NCBI RefSeq assembly: GCF_001552595.1
Contig: NZ_BCRM01000040.1
Span: forward strand, 1-36,728
Source: Rhodococcus erythropolis NBRC 15567
Lineage (GTDB): Bacteria; Actinomycetota; Actinomycetes; Mycobacteriales; Mycobacteriaceae
Reading direction: 5' to 3'
Length of the DNA stretch: 36,728 bases
A program made the position numbers and the translations under genes. Shown piece after piece: positions 7,733 through 15,722 of the stretch. Positions within the stretch are counted from its first letter, which is position 1. Each line of letters begins with the position of its first letter. The notes below the pieces were generated by a model, which did not search any database, was not told the origin of the DNA, and worked only from the letters and a program-made list of their open reading frames with translations.

Positions 7733-8413
7733 CTACGCATCTGAAATCAAATACGCGTTCACTAAGTCGTCGATGCGTGAAGTGAAATCTCCAGGGTCGC
7801 CCAGTACCTGTATGACTTGAACTGCGCCGATAAATCCCGCGCACAGATTCGCGGCCAGGCGCTGGGCGGCAGAGGCGGGAAGCTGTCCGTCTGCGATCGC
7901 AGTATCGACGAGTCGGCTGACGAGTTCCACCCACTCACGGAACGCGGGTGGGGCGGTATCGAGACCTGCTTCTGTGGTGAGCCTGAGGCCGGCTCGGGCC
8001 AGGGCATCGTCGGCTATAAGCGCCGCTGAACCGTTGAAGAATGCAGCCAACTTCTCGATCGCTGGTATTTCTGATTCGTCGGTTGATTGTCGGATTCCGC
8101 CGAGCGCGGTCAACCAGTGGTTGATGAGTTCTCGCGCGATCGTTTCCTTGGAGTCGAAGTGGAAGTACACGGCTCCTTTCGTGGAGGCAGCCTCCGCAAC
8201 GATGTCGTTCATGGAGGTAGCGGCGTACCCATCGATCGAGAATGAGCGTGCAGCTGCCTTGAGGATCTTGGCCTTCGTCTCGTGTGCTCGCTGTTGTCGG
8301 GGTCGCTGGCGCGGTTCGGGCGGAACGATCAAGTGGTGTCGGTCGTCTGGGTCGGTCAATGCGGGTTCCTTACCTGCAGTCTGTGGGGACTCTGCTGTGG
8401 TCAATCCCTCCAT
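7733..8413 (-). CDS. TetR-family regulator, gamma-butyrolactone-receptor-like
   Basis: 226-residue transcription factor. The DNA-binding domain (about 45-92) ends in STKGAVYFHFDSKETIARELI, which strongly resembles the ArpA/ScbR/CprB gamma-butyrolactone receptors (TKGALYFHF-SKE-LA). The C-terminal half is an all-helical ligand and dimer domain. The ATG at 8413 is chosen (AGGAA about 10 bases upstream); a longer in-frame extension would overlap the upstream gene and is not conserved in style. No butyrolactone synthase (AfsA-like) is visible in the window, so the ligand is unknown. It lies 55 bases downstream of the DUF2637 gene and could be co-transcribed. Confidence 0.85.
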   Translation of the reverse strand: MEGLTTAESPQTAGKEPALTDPDDRHHLIVPPEPRQRPRQQRAHETKAKILKAAARSFSIDGYAATSMNDIVAEAASTKGAVYFHFDSKETIARELINHWLTALGGIRQSTDESEIPAIEKLAAFFNGSAALIADDALARAGLRLTTEAGLDTAPPAFREWVELVSRLVDTAIADGQLPASAAQRLAANLCAGFIGAVQVIQVLGDPGDFTSRIDDLVNAYLISDA

Positions 8414-8468
8414 GATGATGCAATTCCTGGCGCTCGGGAACCTTGGCGTTGGCGGGTTGCGGCGCTGC

Positions 8469-9443
8469 TCACGTTGTAGTGACGAGTTGGTCGGTGAAGT
8501 GAACATCGGAGGCTCGCATGTCGATGAGCGGCGGGTTGTCGAAGCCAGCTGCTCGGGCCGCGGTATCGAACTTTTCGTATCGGCGCCACGAGGTCGATGT
8601 TGCAACGGGAGGGTTGGACGTCTGGGCGATCAGCTCCCAGGTGAGAGTCGGGTCTGCAAGCTTGCGTCGTGCGGTGTCCTTGACAGCGTCGGGCAGGTCC
8701 GATGTGGCAATGAACCATTCGAGTTCGGCGTGCGCCACCGCCTCTGCGTTCGACGGTTCCGGGTCCACTGAGGACCCCGTTTGTTCGGAGGGGCTCGGAT
8801 GTGGAGCGCTTTCCGGCGCGTCATGCGTTTCTGCGACGCCTAAAGAAGGCTGGGCTCCTACGGCTGTTTCGTTGCGCATGACGACGCTTTGCGTAGCAAC
8901 CGTACCCACACCTGCGGCAGCATTGTCGATCTCGATCTTGTAGTCGGAATATGCAATACCCGTTGCTTTGATCAGGATTCCCAGACCGTGCGTGAAGGCG
9001 AGTACGAGCACCGGCGGAATGACCGCGATCATGGCAGCAACGGCCGGGTCGAGAGGCGTGTAGCCGATACTCTGACCTGCCGCAACGGCCTGTTGCGCAA
9101 CTGTTGCGGAGTGGAACGCATGGTAGGCGTTCCCGAGGATGCTGATCGCGACCACCGCAACAGCAACAGCAACGTAGAAGTACTTGTCGCGTCGATGCAT
9201 CTTCAGTTTGCTCAGAATGACGATGGCGACGGTGGATCCGAAGATTGCACTGTCAACGATGACGGGAAAGATCCATGCGAGGTTTTCGGGGATGGTTCCT
9301 TGGCGCGCGAGGTCCCGTTGGACCGCGAAGGAGAGGACAAATGCGCCTGCGGTGATCCCGATTGCGATGAAAATCGCGATGAGAAGTGCGGCGATCAGTG
9401 CTCCAAGCTGGATCCGCGCTGCGCGCAGACTAAAATCACCCAT
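8469..9443 (-). CDS. DUF2637 membrane protein (plasmid-spread type)
   Basis: 324-residue membrane protein with four predicted transmembrane helices at about 12-41, 57-78, 88-106 and 134-158, then a cytoplasmic tail with a helical segment near 240-300. This matches DUF2637 proteins common on actinobacterial conjugative plasmids, some described as spread (Spd) proteins; the exact function is unproven. The ATG at 9443 is chosen for the AGGAAGG about 10 bases upstream; the open frame extends to 9641 but that part is not hydrophobic or conserved in style. No FtsK-like transfer gene lies in the window. Confidence 0.8.
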   Translation of the reverse strand: MGDFSLRAARIQLGALIAALLIAIFIAIGITAGAFVLSFAVQRDLARQGTIPENLAWIFPVIVDSAIFGSTVAIVILSKLKMHRRDKYFYVAVAVAVVAISILGNAYHAFHSATVAQQAVAAGQSIGYTPLDPAVAAMIAVIPPVLVLAFTHGLGILIKATGIAYSDYKIEIDNAAAGVGTVATQSVVMRNETAVGAQPSLGVAETHDAPESAPHPSPSEQTGSSVDPEPSNAEAVAHAELEWFIATSDLPDAVKDTARRKLADPTLTWELIAQTSNPPVATSTSWRRYEKFDTAARAAGFDNPPLIDMRASDVHFTDQLVTTT

Positions 9444-10041
9444 GATCGGGTTTTCCTTCCTACAAGGGGTGTTCTCGGTCTGGAGTCCCGCTGGTTGCCG
9501 CCGGCGGGACTCCTCCTGGTTTCGGAAGATTTCTTCTGGTTGTACTCCTGCGTTTCGTCCGTTTTGCGTGCGTTGAGGGTTGACAGCGATTTCTAGCGGA
9601 CGTATCCGAGAGTCGACTGATGTTTTTTGCGTCGCACTCAAAGCACGTCGGGGATGTCGTTCCAGCTGCGTGCCTGTTGATCTCAGAGTGACGTGGGGTG
9701 GTCTGCAATTTTGCGTGAGAATTGCGTGACTGCAACGGATTGTTCACGCAATTTGCTCCAGGCTTTGCGCTGCCAAGGCTTCTAAGTTCTACAGAACGGG
9801 CAGTCAGCAGATGAGAGGGACATGGCATTGCGCGCGCAGCAAGGACTTCCCGCCCCGGCGGTTCACCTCCCGCCCGCACCCGACAGCCGTTCTCAATATC
9901 GAGGTCCTTGGAATGTCCCCCACATATGCCTACTCGGCTGTCGTGCCAGGCGCCTCTAATTAGGTCTTCCAGCCGAAACACAAGATGCCCTCGCCCGGGG
10001 GCCGAACTCCACAATCAAGAATTGAGACAATCCATCATGCG
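9444..10041. other. Non-coding stretch between the DUF2637 and par genes, with inverted repeat
   Basis: No gene supported. A perfect 10-bp inverted repeat AATTGCGTGA (9721-9730) / TCACGCAATT (9745-9754) is preceded by a further TTGCGTGA at about 9712-9719. The TGCGTGA word recurs in the 9-bp array upstream of parA. Confidence 0.5.
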
Positions 10042-10068
10042 TGCACGCAGTGCATGCCATGCATGCGT
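10042..10068. repeat. Three 9-bp YGC repeats just downstream of the parB-like gene
   Basis: TGCACGCAG, TGCATGCCA and TGCATGCGT occur in exact 9-bp succession and end 6 bases from the parB-like stop codon. They share the YGC-every-9-bp pattern of the large array upstream of parA. Confidence 0.65.
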
Positions 10069-10073
10069 GTCTC

Positions 10074-10388
10074 TTATAGTCCTCTGGCCTTCAAGTATTC
10101 GTCCAGCGCGGCCTCGGTCATCGATGCCTCGCTGATTTCGCGATCGCCAGTCTCGTACCGCAATTTGTCGACGCCACGCCGGAGGCGATCCTTCGTCGAA
10201 GGTTTGATGCGCGTGTTGTGGGTCATCGACAGCTTCTCCTCCTCATCTTTGCGGGCACTGAAATCCGCTGAAGGCGATGATGGCGTAGCTGCAGGTGCCG
10301 CGGGGGTCGCATCTCCCCTGGGCGGACGTTCCGGGATGAGTTCAGCCGGATGCGTCTTACGAATGGCAGGTTCCCGCTTCACGCTCAT
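10074..10388 (-). CDS. Small ParB-like centromere-binding protein
   Basis: 104-residue protein encoded directly after parA with a 4-base overlap (ATGA). The N-terminal half is Pro/Ala-rich and probably flexible. Residues about 55-104 (NTRIKPSTKDRLRRGVDKL ... SEASMTEAALDEYL) resemble a ribbon-helix-helix or ParB-type DNA-binding region. Small partner proteins of this kind bind short tandem repeats at the plasmid centromere and stimulate ParA. The 9-bp repeats flanking parAB are the obvious candidate site. No canonical large ParB domain is present. Confidence 0.7.
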   Translation of the reverse strand: MSVKREPAIRKTHPAELIPERPPRGDATPAAPAATPSSPSADFSARKDEEEKLSMTHNTRIKPSTKDRLRRGVDKLRYETGDREISEASMTEAALDEYLKARGL

Positions 10389-11167
10389 GCCGGGGCTCCG
10401 ATCACGATGGGCAACTCAGCGAGCAAGTCACTGTAGGCAAGTTGCAGCGTCAATGCTTTCCCACCCTTGAACTGGTGAATCGGAGTGCGATTCGAGTGCG
10501 CGTCCTGGCGGGCCGCGAGTTCCGGGATCGATGTCTTGGCGACGAGTGAGCCGTAGGTTTCCCGTAGCTCGCTCTCTCTGAACTCATGTTCGCCGGTAGA
10601 CCGTTTACGACTGATCACGATCTTGTCGAATTCCAGCTTCGGATTCGCCCGTTTACGAACGGTGTCGATTGTCTCTTCGAGCTTCTGAACGCCACCGACG
10701 CTGTCGATTGTCGGTTCAGTGATGGCGACAACGCCATCTGCTGCAATAAGAACCGCGAACAGCACCTTGCCCATATTGGGAGGGCAGTCGAAAAGCACGG
10801 CGTCATAAGGAGAAAGGTCGAGCCCTTCGAACGCAACGTCTAGGCGAAACACCAGGTCATTCGACCCGTCCGACTCGATTTTGCCGAGCTCTTCGTCTGC
10901 GGGAATGAGGTCGACGCCATCCCATGGGGTGGCAATGATCGCCTCGGCTGCAATGCCTTCTCTGGTCTGGTTCATGAGGTGGTAGGCCGTCATCATGCCC
11001 TCTTCGAGAGTGACGCCAAGGCCGCCGGTCGTATTGCCCTGTTGGTCCATGTCGACGACAAGTACTTTTCCGCCGACCGCGGTGATGGCGCTGGCAAGCC
11101 CGAGAGTGGAGGCCGTCTTGCCTACGCCACCCTTCTGGTTGCCGAGTGCGATTTTGCGTGGCTGCAT
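10385..11167 (-). CDS. parA: ParA-family partition ATPase
   Basis: 260-residue Walker-type ATPase that moves plasmid copies apart over the nucleoid. The deviant Walker A is KGGVGKT at residues 12-18, Walker A' is VVDMDQQGN near 38-46 and Walker B is VLFDCPPNMG near 122-131. The length and lack of an N-terminal HTH indicate the short type Ib class, which normally pairs with a small ribbon-helix-helix partner, as here. AAGG precedes the ATG. The promoter region upstream is the 9-bp repeat array starting 28 bases away, so binding of the partner protein there could serve both partition and autoregulation. Confidence 0.93.
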   Translation of the reverse strand: MQPRKIALGNQKGGVGKTASTLGLASAITAVGGKVLVVDMDQQGNTTGGLGVTLEEGMMTAYHLMNQTREGIAAEAIIATPWDGVDLIPADEELGKIESDGSNDLVFRLDVAFEGLDLSPYDAVLFDCPPNMGKVLFAVLIAADGVVAITEPTIDSVGGVQKLEETIDTVRKRANPKLEFDKIVISRKRSTGEHEFRESELRETYGSLVAKTSIPELAARQDAHSNRTPIHQFKGGKALTLQLAYSDLLAELPIVIGAPA

Positions 11168-11194
11168 TGCGGACCTTTCATCGAGGGCGTTGAC

Positions 11195-11841
11195 ATTTGC
11201 GAGGCGTGCATTGCGTGTAAACCACGCGCTGCATGCAATTTGTGCATTGCTTGCTGTGTGCGCAATCCACGCTGTACGTGGGCTGCATGCAGACTGTGCG
11301 TGACGAGCAATCCAAGCACTGCATGCATTGCGCGCTAAGTCTGCTTCACTCGCTAAACACGCACACTGTGCATTACGTGCGCGCGTAGCATAACACGCAT
11401 GTCATGCGTGACGTACAAGCCTCGCACACTGCGCGTGTCATGCACGAATTGCATCAAGTGCAACCCTTGCGTTCAACGCGTGCCATGCTCATGACGCGTT
11501 CATCGCACCCTATGCACGTCATGCGCGACACGCTATCCATGCCTCGCTAGCAAACTCCGCATGCTTTGCACGCAATGCGTACCTCGCGCGCCAAGCACTG
11601 ATCACACACAACGCATGGCGTGCACTGCACGCATCGCTCGCGGTGCTACCTCCGCACGCACGCGCTGCTCTGCATGCAAACCGTACAACGCTTGCAGCGC
11701 TCGCAGAGCACGCATGACGCGGTATGCAAGGATTGCACGCATGCCATGCGCTGCTAGCAGGACATGCCTTGCATGCATCGCAGGTCTTTCACTTCTGCAT
11801 GCAATGCATGCCGTGCATACAGACCACGCATTGCGTGGACG
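11195..11841. repeat. Long degenerate 9-bp-period array (consensus NNNYGCRNN), candidate parS centromere
   Basis: From 11195 to 11788 the sequence divides into 66 consecutive 9-base units without an insertion or deletion. By my count 57 of 66 units have GC at unit positions 5-6, 51 of them YGC, usually followed by a purine. After one 8-base unit (11789-11796) five more follow to 11841. Outside the core the bases vary widely, so this is not a simple recent duplication. Stop codons occur in the frames locked to the period (units 16, 18 and 34), so it is not one coding region. It occupies the parA upstream region. Type Ib ParB partners are known to bind arrays of short repeats, so a centromere is the best reading. 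Confidence 0.8.
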
Positions 11842-12926
11842 CGCAAAATAGCAGGTCAATGCACTCATTGCCATCGAACGAATCGAAAAACATCTGCCGT
11901 GAGTGTCACACACCGTTGCAAAAGGTCGACCGACCAAGAGCAGCTTGGCTGCCACGATCACCCGATAGCGAGGCGTTCCAGACACGAATCGAAACGTGTG
12001 ACAGTCCGTCTCGATCAGATTGTCAAGGAAGTCGAAGGGACGCTATTGGGCAGCCAACTGACTAAAGGCGGAAATATGGGGTTCAGCAATCTCCGCTGTG
12101 CGCACAGAACAAATTCCTCAACCGTCGCGAGCGGTCCTGCCCAGCCATCCGCCAATGCACCGCCCTTGCGGGGAACGCGCCAACCGTGCGAGGCGGGCAA
12201 GACAGCCTGCCACTTCAGAAACTTTCTGATGTTCGCACCGGGGGGCACTTCAATAGAACCCTGTACCCCTTTGAAGGCCAGAACATATTTCATTCCATCA
12301 GGGTCCGAACATCCAGGCAGAAGGAAGGACTCACGTGAACCGCACGGATGGTGAAAAAACTGAGACATGCGTGGGACGAACAACCGCACTGATCGAGGGG
12401 AGGGGGTTCCAATTCTATTGAGAGATACAGCCGACTGACTGCCAGTCGGGGTGCTCATCTAACTCACGAACAACATTGCGGAATCATCTCAGGACACAGC
12501 GGGGGCCCGCGGTGAAACGAAAATTCTGCGCGAAAGGTCGGTCGCGGTGTGAACCCGCACGTGTGAGGGAAGGGACGTGTGGAGATCCGGATCAGTCGAA
12601 GTTCGGCCGCGACGGACTGACCGAAGCGAGTCCGAGCAGGCACTAACTTTACGTCACAGTGACGAAATTAGGCTTGGGGACGGGGTGGGAAGAATCAGTT
12701 CCGTCAGGCTTGATTTCGCCCCTTTGCGAGCAGAACTTTCGAGTGGGTGGGCACATTTCGAATACAGCGACGCATGAATCGCAACGCCGAAACACACGCA
12801 CTTCTCGACCGAGTGGGGGAGGGGATGGAGACAGCTTCCCGTCTACAAGTATCCCGTGCACGATGCCGGCGCTGCCGTGCCGACGGCTACGAACGACGCA
12901 AGGTGGCCCACCGTTTCACGCAACAG
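11842..12926. other. Intergenic region between the array and the second repeat cluster
   Basis: About 1.1 kb with no firmly supported gene; base composition is less GC-rich than its neighbours. A minus-strand frame ending at 12015, with a possible ATG at 12293 (MKYVLAFKGVQGSIEV...), is weakly coding-like. A perfect palindrome CGTCAC-A-GTGACG lies at 12652-12664. It may hold the replication origin, but no iterons were recognised. Confidence 0.4.
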
Positions 12927-13019
12927 CGCTGCCATACATGCAATGCATGCCTTGCAACGCACGCATTGCATGCGCGACCAGGATGCCTCGCAAAGCATGC
13001 GTCACACGCAGTGATCGCA
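12927..13019. repeat. Second 9-bp-period repeat cluster (GCR at each unit start)
   Basis: About ten successive 9-base units. From 12945 most begin with GCA or GCG (GCATGCCTT, GCAACGCAC, GCATTGCAT, GCGCGACCA, then GGATGCCTC, GCAAAGCAT, GCGTCACAC, GCAGTGATC). Same period and GCATGC-like vocabulary as the main array. Confidence 0.6.
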
Positions 13020-13468
13020 CCATGCTTCTCTGCACAAAAAGCCGTTTACCTGTGCAAATAAAGATGCTCAGTCAGGTACATGTCTCGAAGAGATAGACCG
13101 ATAGACGATCCGAATACCTACGGACGCGTCTGCATTGGAGGAAGCGGCTGTCGTTTCAACCCCTCTCGGACGTTGAACCCGTACCAGCGCGGCGTTCTTC
13201 AAGCGCAGAGAAGCGGACCGGCAGCCCGCCATTGACTGGCTCGGGCGGGGTCAGGTCTCCGAAAATGGCTGTGGAGCTCCGCGTATTAGACCAAAATGTT
13301 GTCCTCCGGGTTCTTTGTGTCCCGATCAACGTCGCCATGAGTATTTACACCTGTGGCGATCAGGGTGCTGTGCCACGGATCGCCACACTTCTCGGCAACG
13401 CTTGTCGATCATCGTGAGGCGTGTTTTTCGGACGTGTAATGCTTGGCCGGATTGGGGCCAGTAAAGCC
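13020..13468. other. Non-coding stretch downstream of rep
   Basis: No gene or strong repeat found. Minus-strand frames here are short and featureless. It lies just downstream of the rep stop codon. Confidence 0.5.
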
Positions 13469-14806
13469 TCAATGCTGCTGCTTGCATGTCAGGTGTGCCC
13501 GAATGCTGGCTAGGATCTTGGCGCGGTGCTCCGGGTTCGCTGCCATTTTCGTACGTTGAACATGTGAGCTTTCAAGCAATTCTTGTTCCCTCTTTCGCGC
13601 CAGGTCGGCCGATTTACGCTGTTCACTGGGCGATTCTCCGGTCCAGTCGATCCCATCGAGTCTGCGTCTGAGGTATGCCAACGGTGAGATCAGGCTTGAT
13701 CTTGTTGGCCAGATCCACCCCCGGTCTGCTGTGTCTCGGGAAAGCGTCTGTGCGATGTCACGTCCTGTCCATCGCGTCGTATCGATCTTGACATCGCGGA
13801 GAAGATCACAGATCGCTCCGATATGTCCGGTCGGTCTGAGAGCCGGCGCATGGTTGACGAGTTCGGCTGCAGTCCTCTGAAGTGCCAGAGGCCGCGGTGT
13901 GATCCGAGAAGTGCTTCGTTTCTTTGTTGTGAGCTGGGCTCGCGCGTGCGCGCGTTGGTGAGTTCTTCCTAACGGAAGAACTTCAAAAGATAAAAAACCA
14001 ACACTAGATAGGGTGTCAGTTCCTATCGGCCCTGGTCGACTGCTGTGGGGCTGATAGACGCGATTGACGTCGGGCCTCAGAGAGTTGTGAGCTCTGTGGC
14101 GGGTTGCTCTTTCAGAGGCGCGAGACGGTCGCGTCTTGGCGAGTTTGCGGTGAGGTGTCGTTGCCACGATTGTTCGAGGGGATGACAGTGACCATGTCGA
14201 TGCAGCGCGGTGTTGTTGACCCCCGTGATGGGCTTCAGCAGCCAGAAATTCCAGGGTTTTGAGGTTCCGTCCCCGGACGTGTTCGATGCCCATTCCCAGC
14301 GCGATGAGCACTCGCCTGGCGCGATTGACAGAGGATTCGCTGACTTTGGCCCGGGCAGCGATCGTTGATTTCGCTGCGGAGACCCCGCGGCCGGTGTGGG
14401 ATTCGGCGAAATGTGCGTGAGCTTGTGCCACTGCGTAAGCCTTGTCGGGCTTGATCAGGTTGCGCGCGCACAACGCCTTGCCGGCAGGGCTGGTGGTGTG
14501 ATGTCGGAATTGGCGGAGCCATTCCCTGCGAGATGTCCACACTGGAACGCGTGCTTGTTCCGTTGGTTCGACAGGTAGGGACCAAGAGCGTCCACGCTGG
14601 TAAGTGGACTCATTGAGTTGCCGTGTAGCGGATTCGAGGCGCGCGATACGTGAGAGAGCATCGTCGACTGCCGCTTGCCATTCGTCGACTTCTGTCGATT
14701 GAGGAACAGCGGATTGGGTGCCGATGCGCGACACGCCGAAGGTTGGTGATATGGAATGAGTTGGGCTGTATTCAGGGTATGCGCTACCCTGAGACATACC
14801 TGCCAT
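13469..14806 (-). CDS. Probable plasmid replication initiator with winged-helix domain
   Basis: 445-residue DNA-binding protein. A winged-helix/HTH segment is seen at about 143-185 (SAAKSTIAARAKVSESSVNRARRVLIALG). The middle is basic, Arg/His-rich and low complexity. A conserved-looking C-terminal part (about 315-400) contains RWTGRDIAQTL and PLAYLRRRLDGIDW, the style of Rep proteins on actinobacterial plasmids. AAGGGA lies 8 bases before the ATG at 14806. It sits next to the par locus and behind an elaborately structured leader (14773-14987), typical of copy-number control. The alternative is a plasmid regulator; Rep is inferred from architecture and context. Confidence 0.5.
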   Translation of the reverse strand: MAGMSQGSAYPEYSPTHSISPTFGVSRIGTQSAVPQSTEVDEWQAAVDDALSRIARLESATRQLNESTYQRGRSWSLPVEPTEQARVPVWTSRREWLRQFRHHTTSPAGKALCARNLIKPDKAYAVAQAHAHFAESHTGRGVSAAKSTIAARAKVSESSVNRARRVLIALGMGIEHVRGRNLKTLEFLAAEAHHGGQQHRAASTWSLSSPRTIVATTPHRKLAKTRPSRASERATRHRAHNSLRPDVNRVYQPHSSRPGPIGTDTLSSVGFLSFEVLPLGRTHQRAHARAQLTTKKRSTSRITPRPLALQRTAAELVNHAPALRPTGHIGAICDLLRDVKIDTTRWTGRDIAQTLSRDTADRGWIWPTRSSLISPLAYLRRRLDGIDWTGESPSEQRKSADLARKREQELLESSHVQRTKMAANPEHRAKILASIRAHLTCKQQH

Positions 14807-14943
14807 AGGTAAGTCCCTTCCAGGGGGATGCAGTACGAGCAGAGAAAGCGCTAACTTTCGAAGCTCACCTCTCGAGAATGTTCGAGAACAGATGTCGGAG
14901 AACCTGCCAGTTCTCAGTCGACGTCAAGGACCTGCCAGTCCTT
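14773..14943. repeat. Series of inverted repeats with about 28-bp spacing in the rep leader
   Basis: Perfect inverted repeats: CAGGGTA/TACCCTG (14773-14791, overlapping the first rep codons), GAAAG/CTTTC (14844-14859), TCTCGA/TCGAGA (14870-14887), GAGAAC/GTTCTC (14898-14915) and AAGGAC/GTCCTT (14926-14943). The last three each span 18 bases (6-6-6) and start exactly 28 bases apart. The last two have different stems but the same loop CTGCCA. Different paired arms around a constant loop suggest selection for a folded RNA or single-stranded form. Confidence 0.75.
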
Positions 14944-14974
14944 ATTTCGCCGCGATGCGGTCCGCTCCCAATCA

Positions 14975-15000
14975 CCCCCTTCGGGGGCCTTTGTGCTTTT
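14975..15000 (+). terminator. Plus-strand intrinsic terminator-like hairpin
   Basis: CCCCC-TTC-GGGGG at 14975-14987 can form a C(UUCG)G-closed hairpin, followed on the plus strand by CCTTTGTGCTTTT. It would end a plus-strand transcript running antisense through the rep leader. No plus-strand protein gene precedes it. Confidence 0.5.
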
Positions 15001-15052
15001 CAAGAGGTCTGCGCTGTTTAGTTAGGTATCGGGGCACTTCGTTCGTTGTCGG

Positions 15053-15304
15053 CTAGGGGCGGCCTCCCTGTCTGCGGATCCGCTGTACGCGCGTCACGGC
15101 CGCGGTTGTTCGGAAGGTCTGTTCGATCCGGCGGCCGCACATCGGTACCACTATGGGCACGGTGCTGGCTTGCTCGGATGGGACATTCGGGACGCAGAAG
15201 TGTGATCCGAGCGCCGCGAAAGCCGAAATGTGATCTGGACGTGCCAAAAATGACACCGCGAATACGTCCGCGAGTATGGCGGAATTGCGTTTCTGCGATA
15301 TCAT
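15053..15304 (-). CDS. Small hypothetical protein (doubtful)
   Basis: Open frame of about 83 residues from an ATG at 15304 (MISQKRNSAILADVFAVSF...). AAAGGAAGAGG lies upstream within a duplicated segment. No recognised domain. It could be a real small plasmid gene or chance; in-frame GTG starts exist further upstream. Confidence 0.3.
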   Translation of the reverse strand: MISQKRNSAILADVFAVSFLARPDHISAFAALGSHFCVPNVPSEQASTVPIVVPMCGRRIEQTFRTTAAVTRVQRIRRQGGRP

Positions 15305-15312
15305 CGAGTAAG

Positions 15313-15376
15313 CACCGCCTCTTCCTTTCGAGGTAGTGGTGGTCACCGCCTCTTCCTTCACTGGGTTAGTGGTGGT
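15313..15376. repeat. Imperfect tandem duplication of about 32 bp
   Basis: Two adjacent copies at 15313-15343 and 15344-15376 share CACCGCCTCTTCCTT at the left and TAGTGGTGGT at the right and differ in the middle. On the minus strand each copy carries a ribosome-binding-like GGAAGAGG, so translation initiation signals upstream of 15304 are duplicated. Confidence 0.7.
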
Positions 15377-15464
15377 CAGGGAGCTGGGAAGCTCTCACAA
15401 CCGCATAAACGGACAGCCCCCGATGCCGCCAAGCCCTGGGGGTTGTTCGCTGTCTAGGGGTAGT

Positions 15465-15722
15465 TCATGCGCCGACCGCAAGCTGCTCGATGCGGCGCAG
15501 TGATCCAGCGGCCTCGACCTCAAGCAGTCTCAGCTGGTCCGGATGCAGTTTGTCGATGATGTAGTCCGGTATGTCCAGTCCATGGGTGATGGCCAGTATG
15601 AGCACCGAGTAATCCCCAGCAGGGATTCCGAGTTCGGCGGCCCGATCCTCGTACACCTTGTGCTGCTTGAGGGGAGCACGAGTCGCGATGTGTCCGCGAG
15701 GTCCCTTGTTGTGCTGTGCCAT
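15465..15722 (-). CDS. Hypothetical plasmid protein, possible ribbon-helix-helix type
   Basis: 85 residues. A basic N-terminus (MAQHNKGPRGHIATRAPLKQ) leads into a segment HKVYEDRAAELGIPAGDYSVLILAITHGLDIPDYI, similar in style to small ribbon-helix-helix-like proteins on actinobacterial plasmids. A charged helical C-terminus follows. Codon use is typical of the window and the ATG at 15722 is the natural start. No partner gene is adjacent, so a toxin-antitoxin role is not supported. Function unknown. Confidence 0.65.
   Translation of the reverse strand: MAQHNKGPRGHIATRAPLKQHKVYEDRAAELGIPAGDYSVLILAITHGLDIPDYIIDKLHPDQLRLLEVEAAGSLRRIEQLAVGA

Noticed and set aside
11195..11841. CRISPR array
   Set aside because: Period is only 9 bp with degenerate units and no repeat-spacer structure; no cas genes are present.
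11561..11851. Long open frames rich in Cys, His, Ala and Arg across the 9-bp array
   Set aside because: The 9-base period equals three codons, so it produces regular open frames on its own. Frames locked to the array contain stops in several units, and the peptides are low complexity without start signals.
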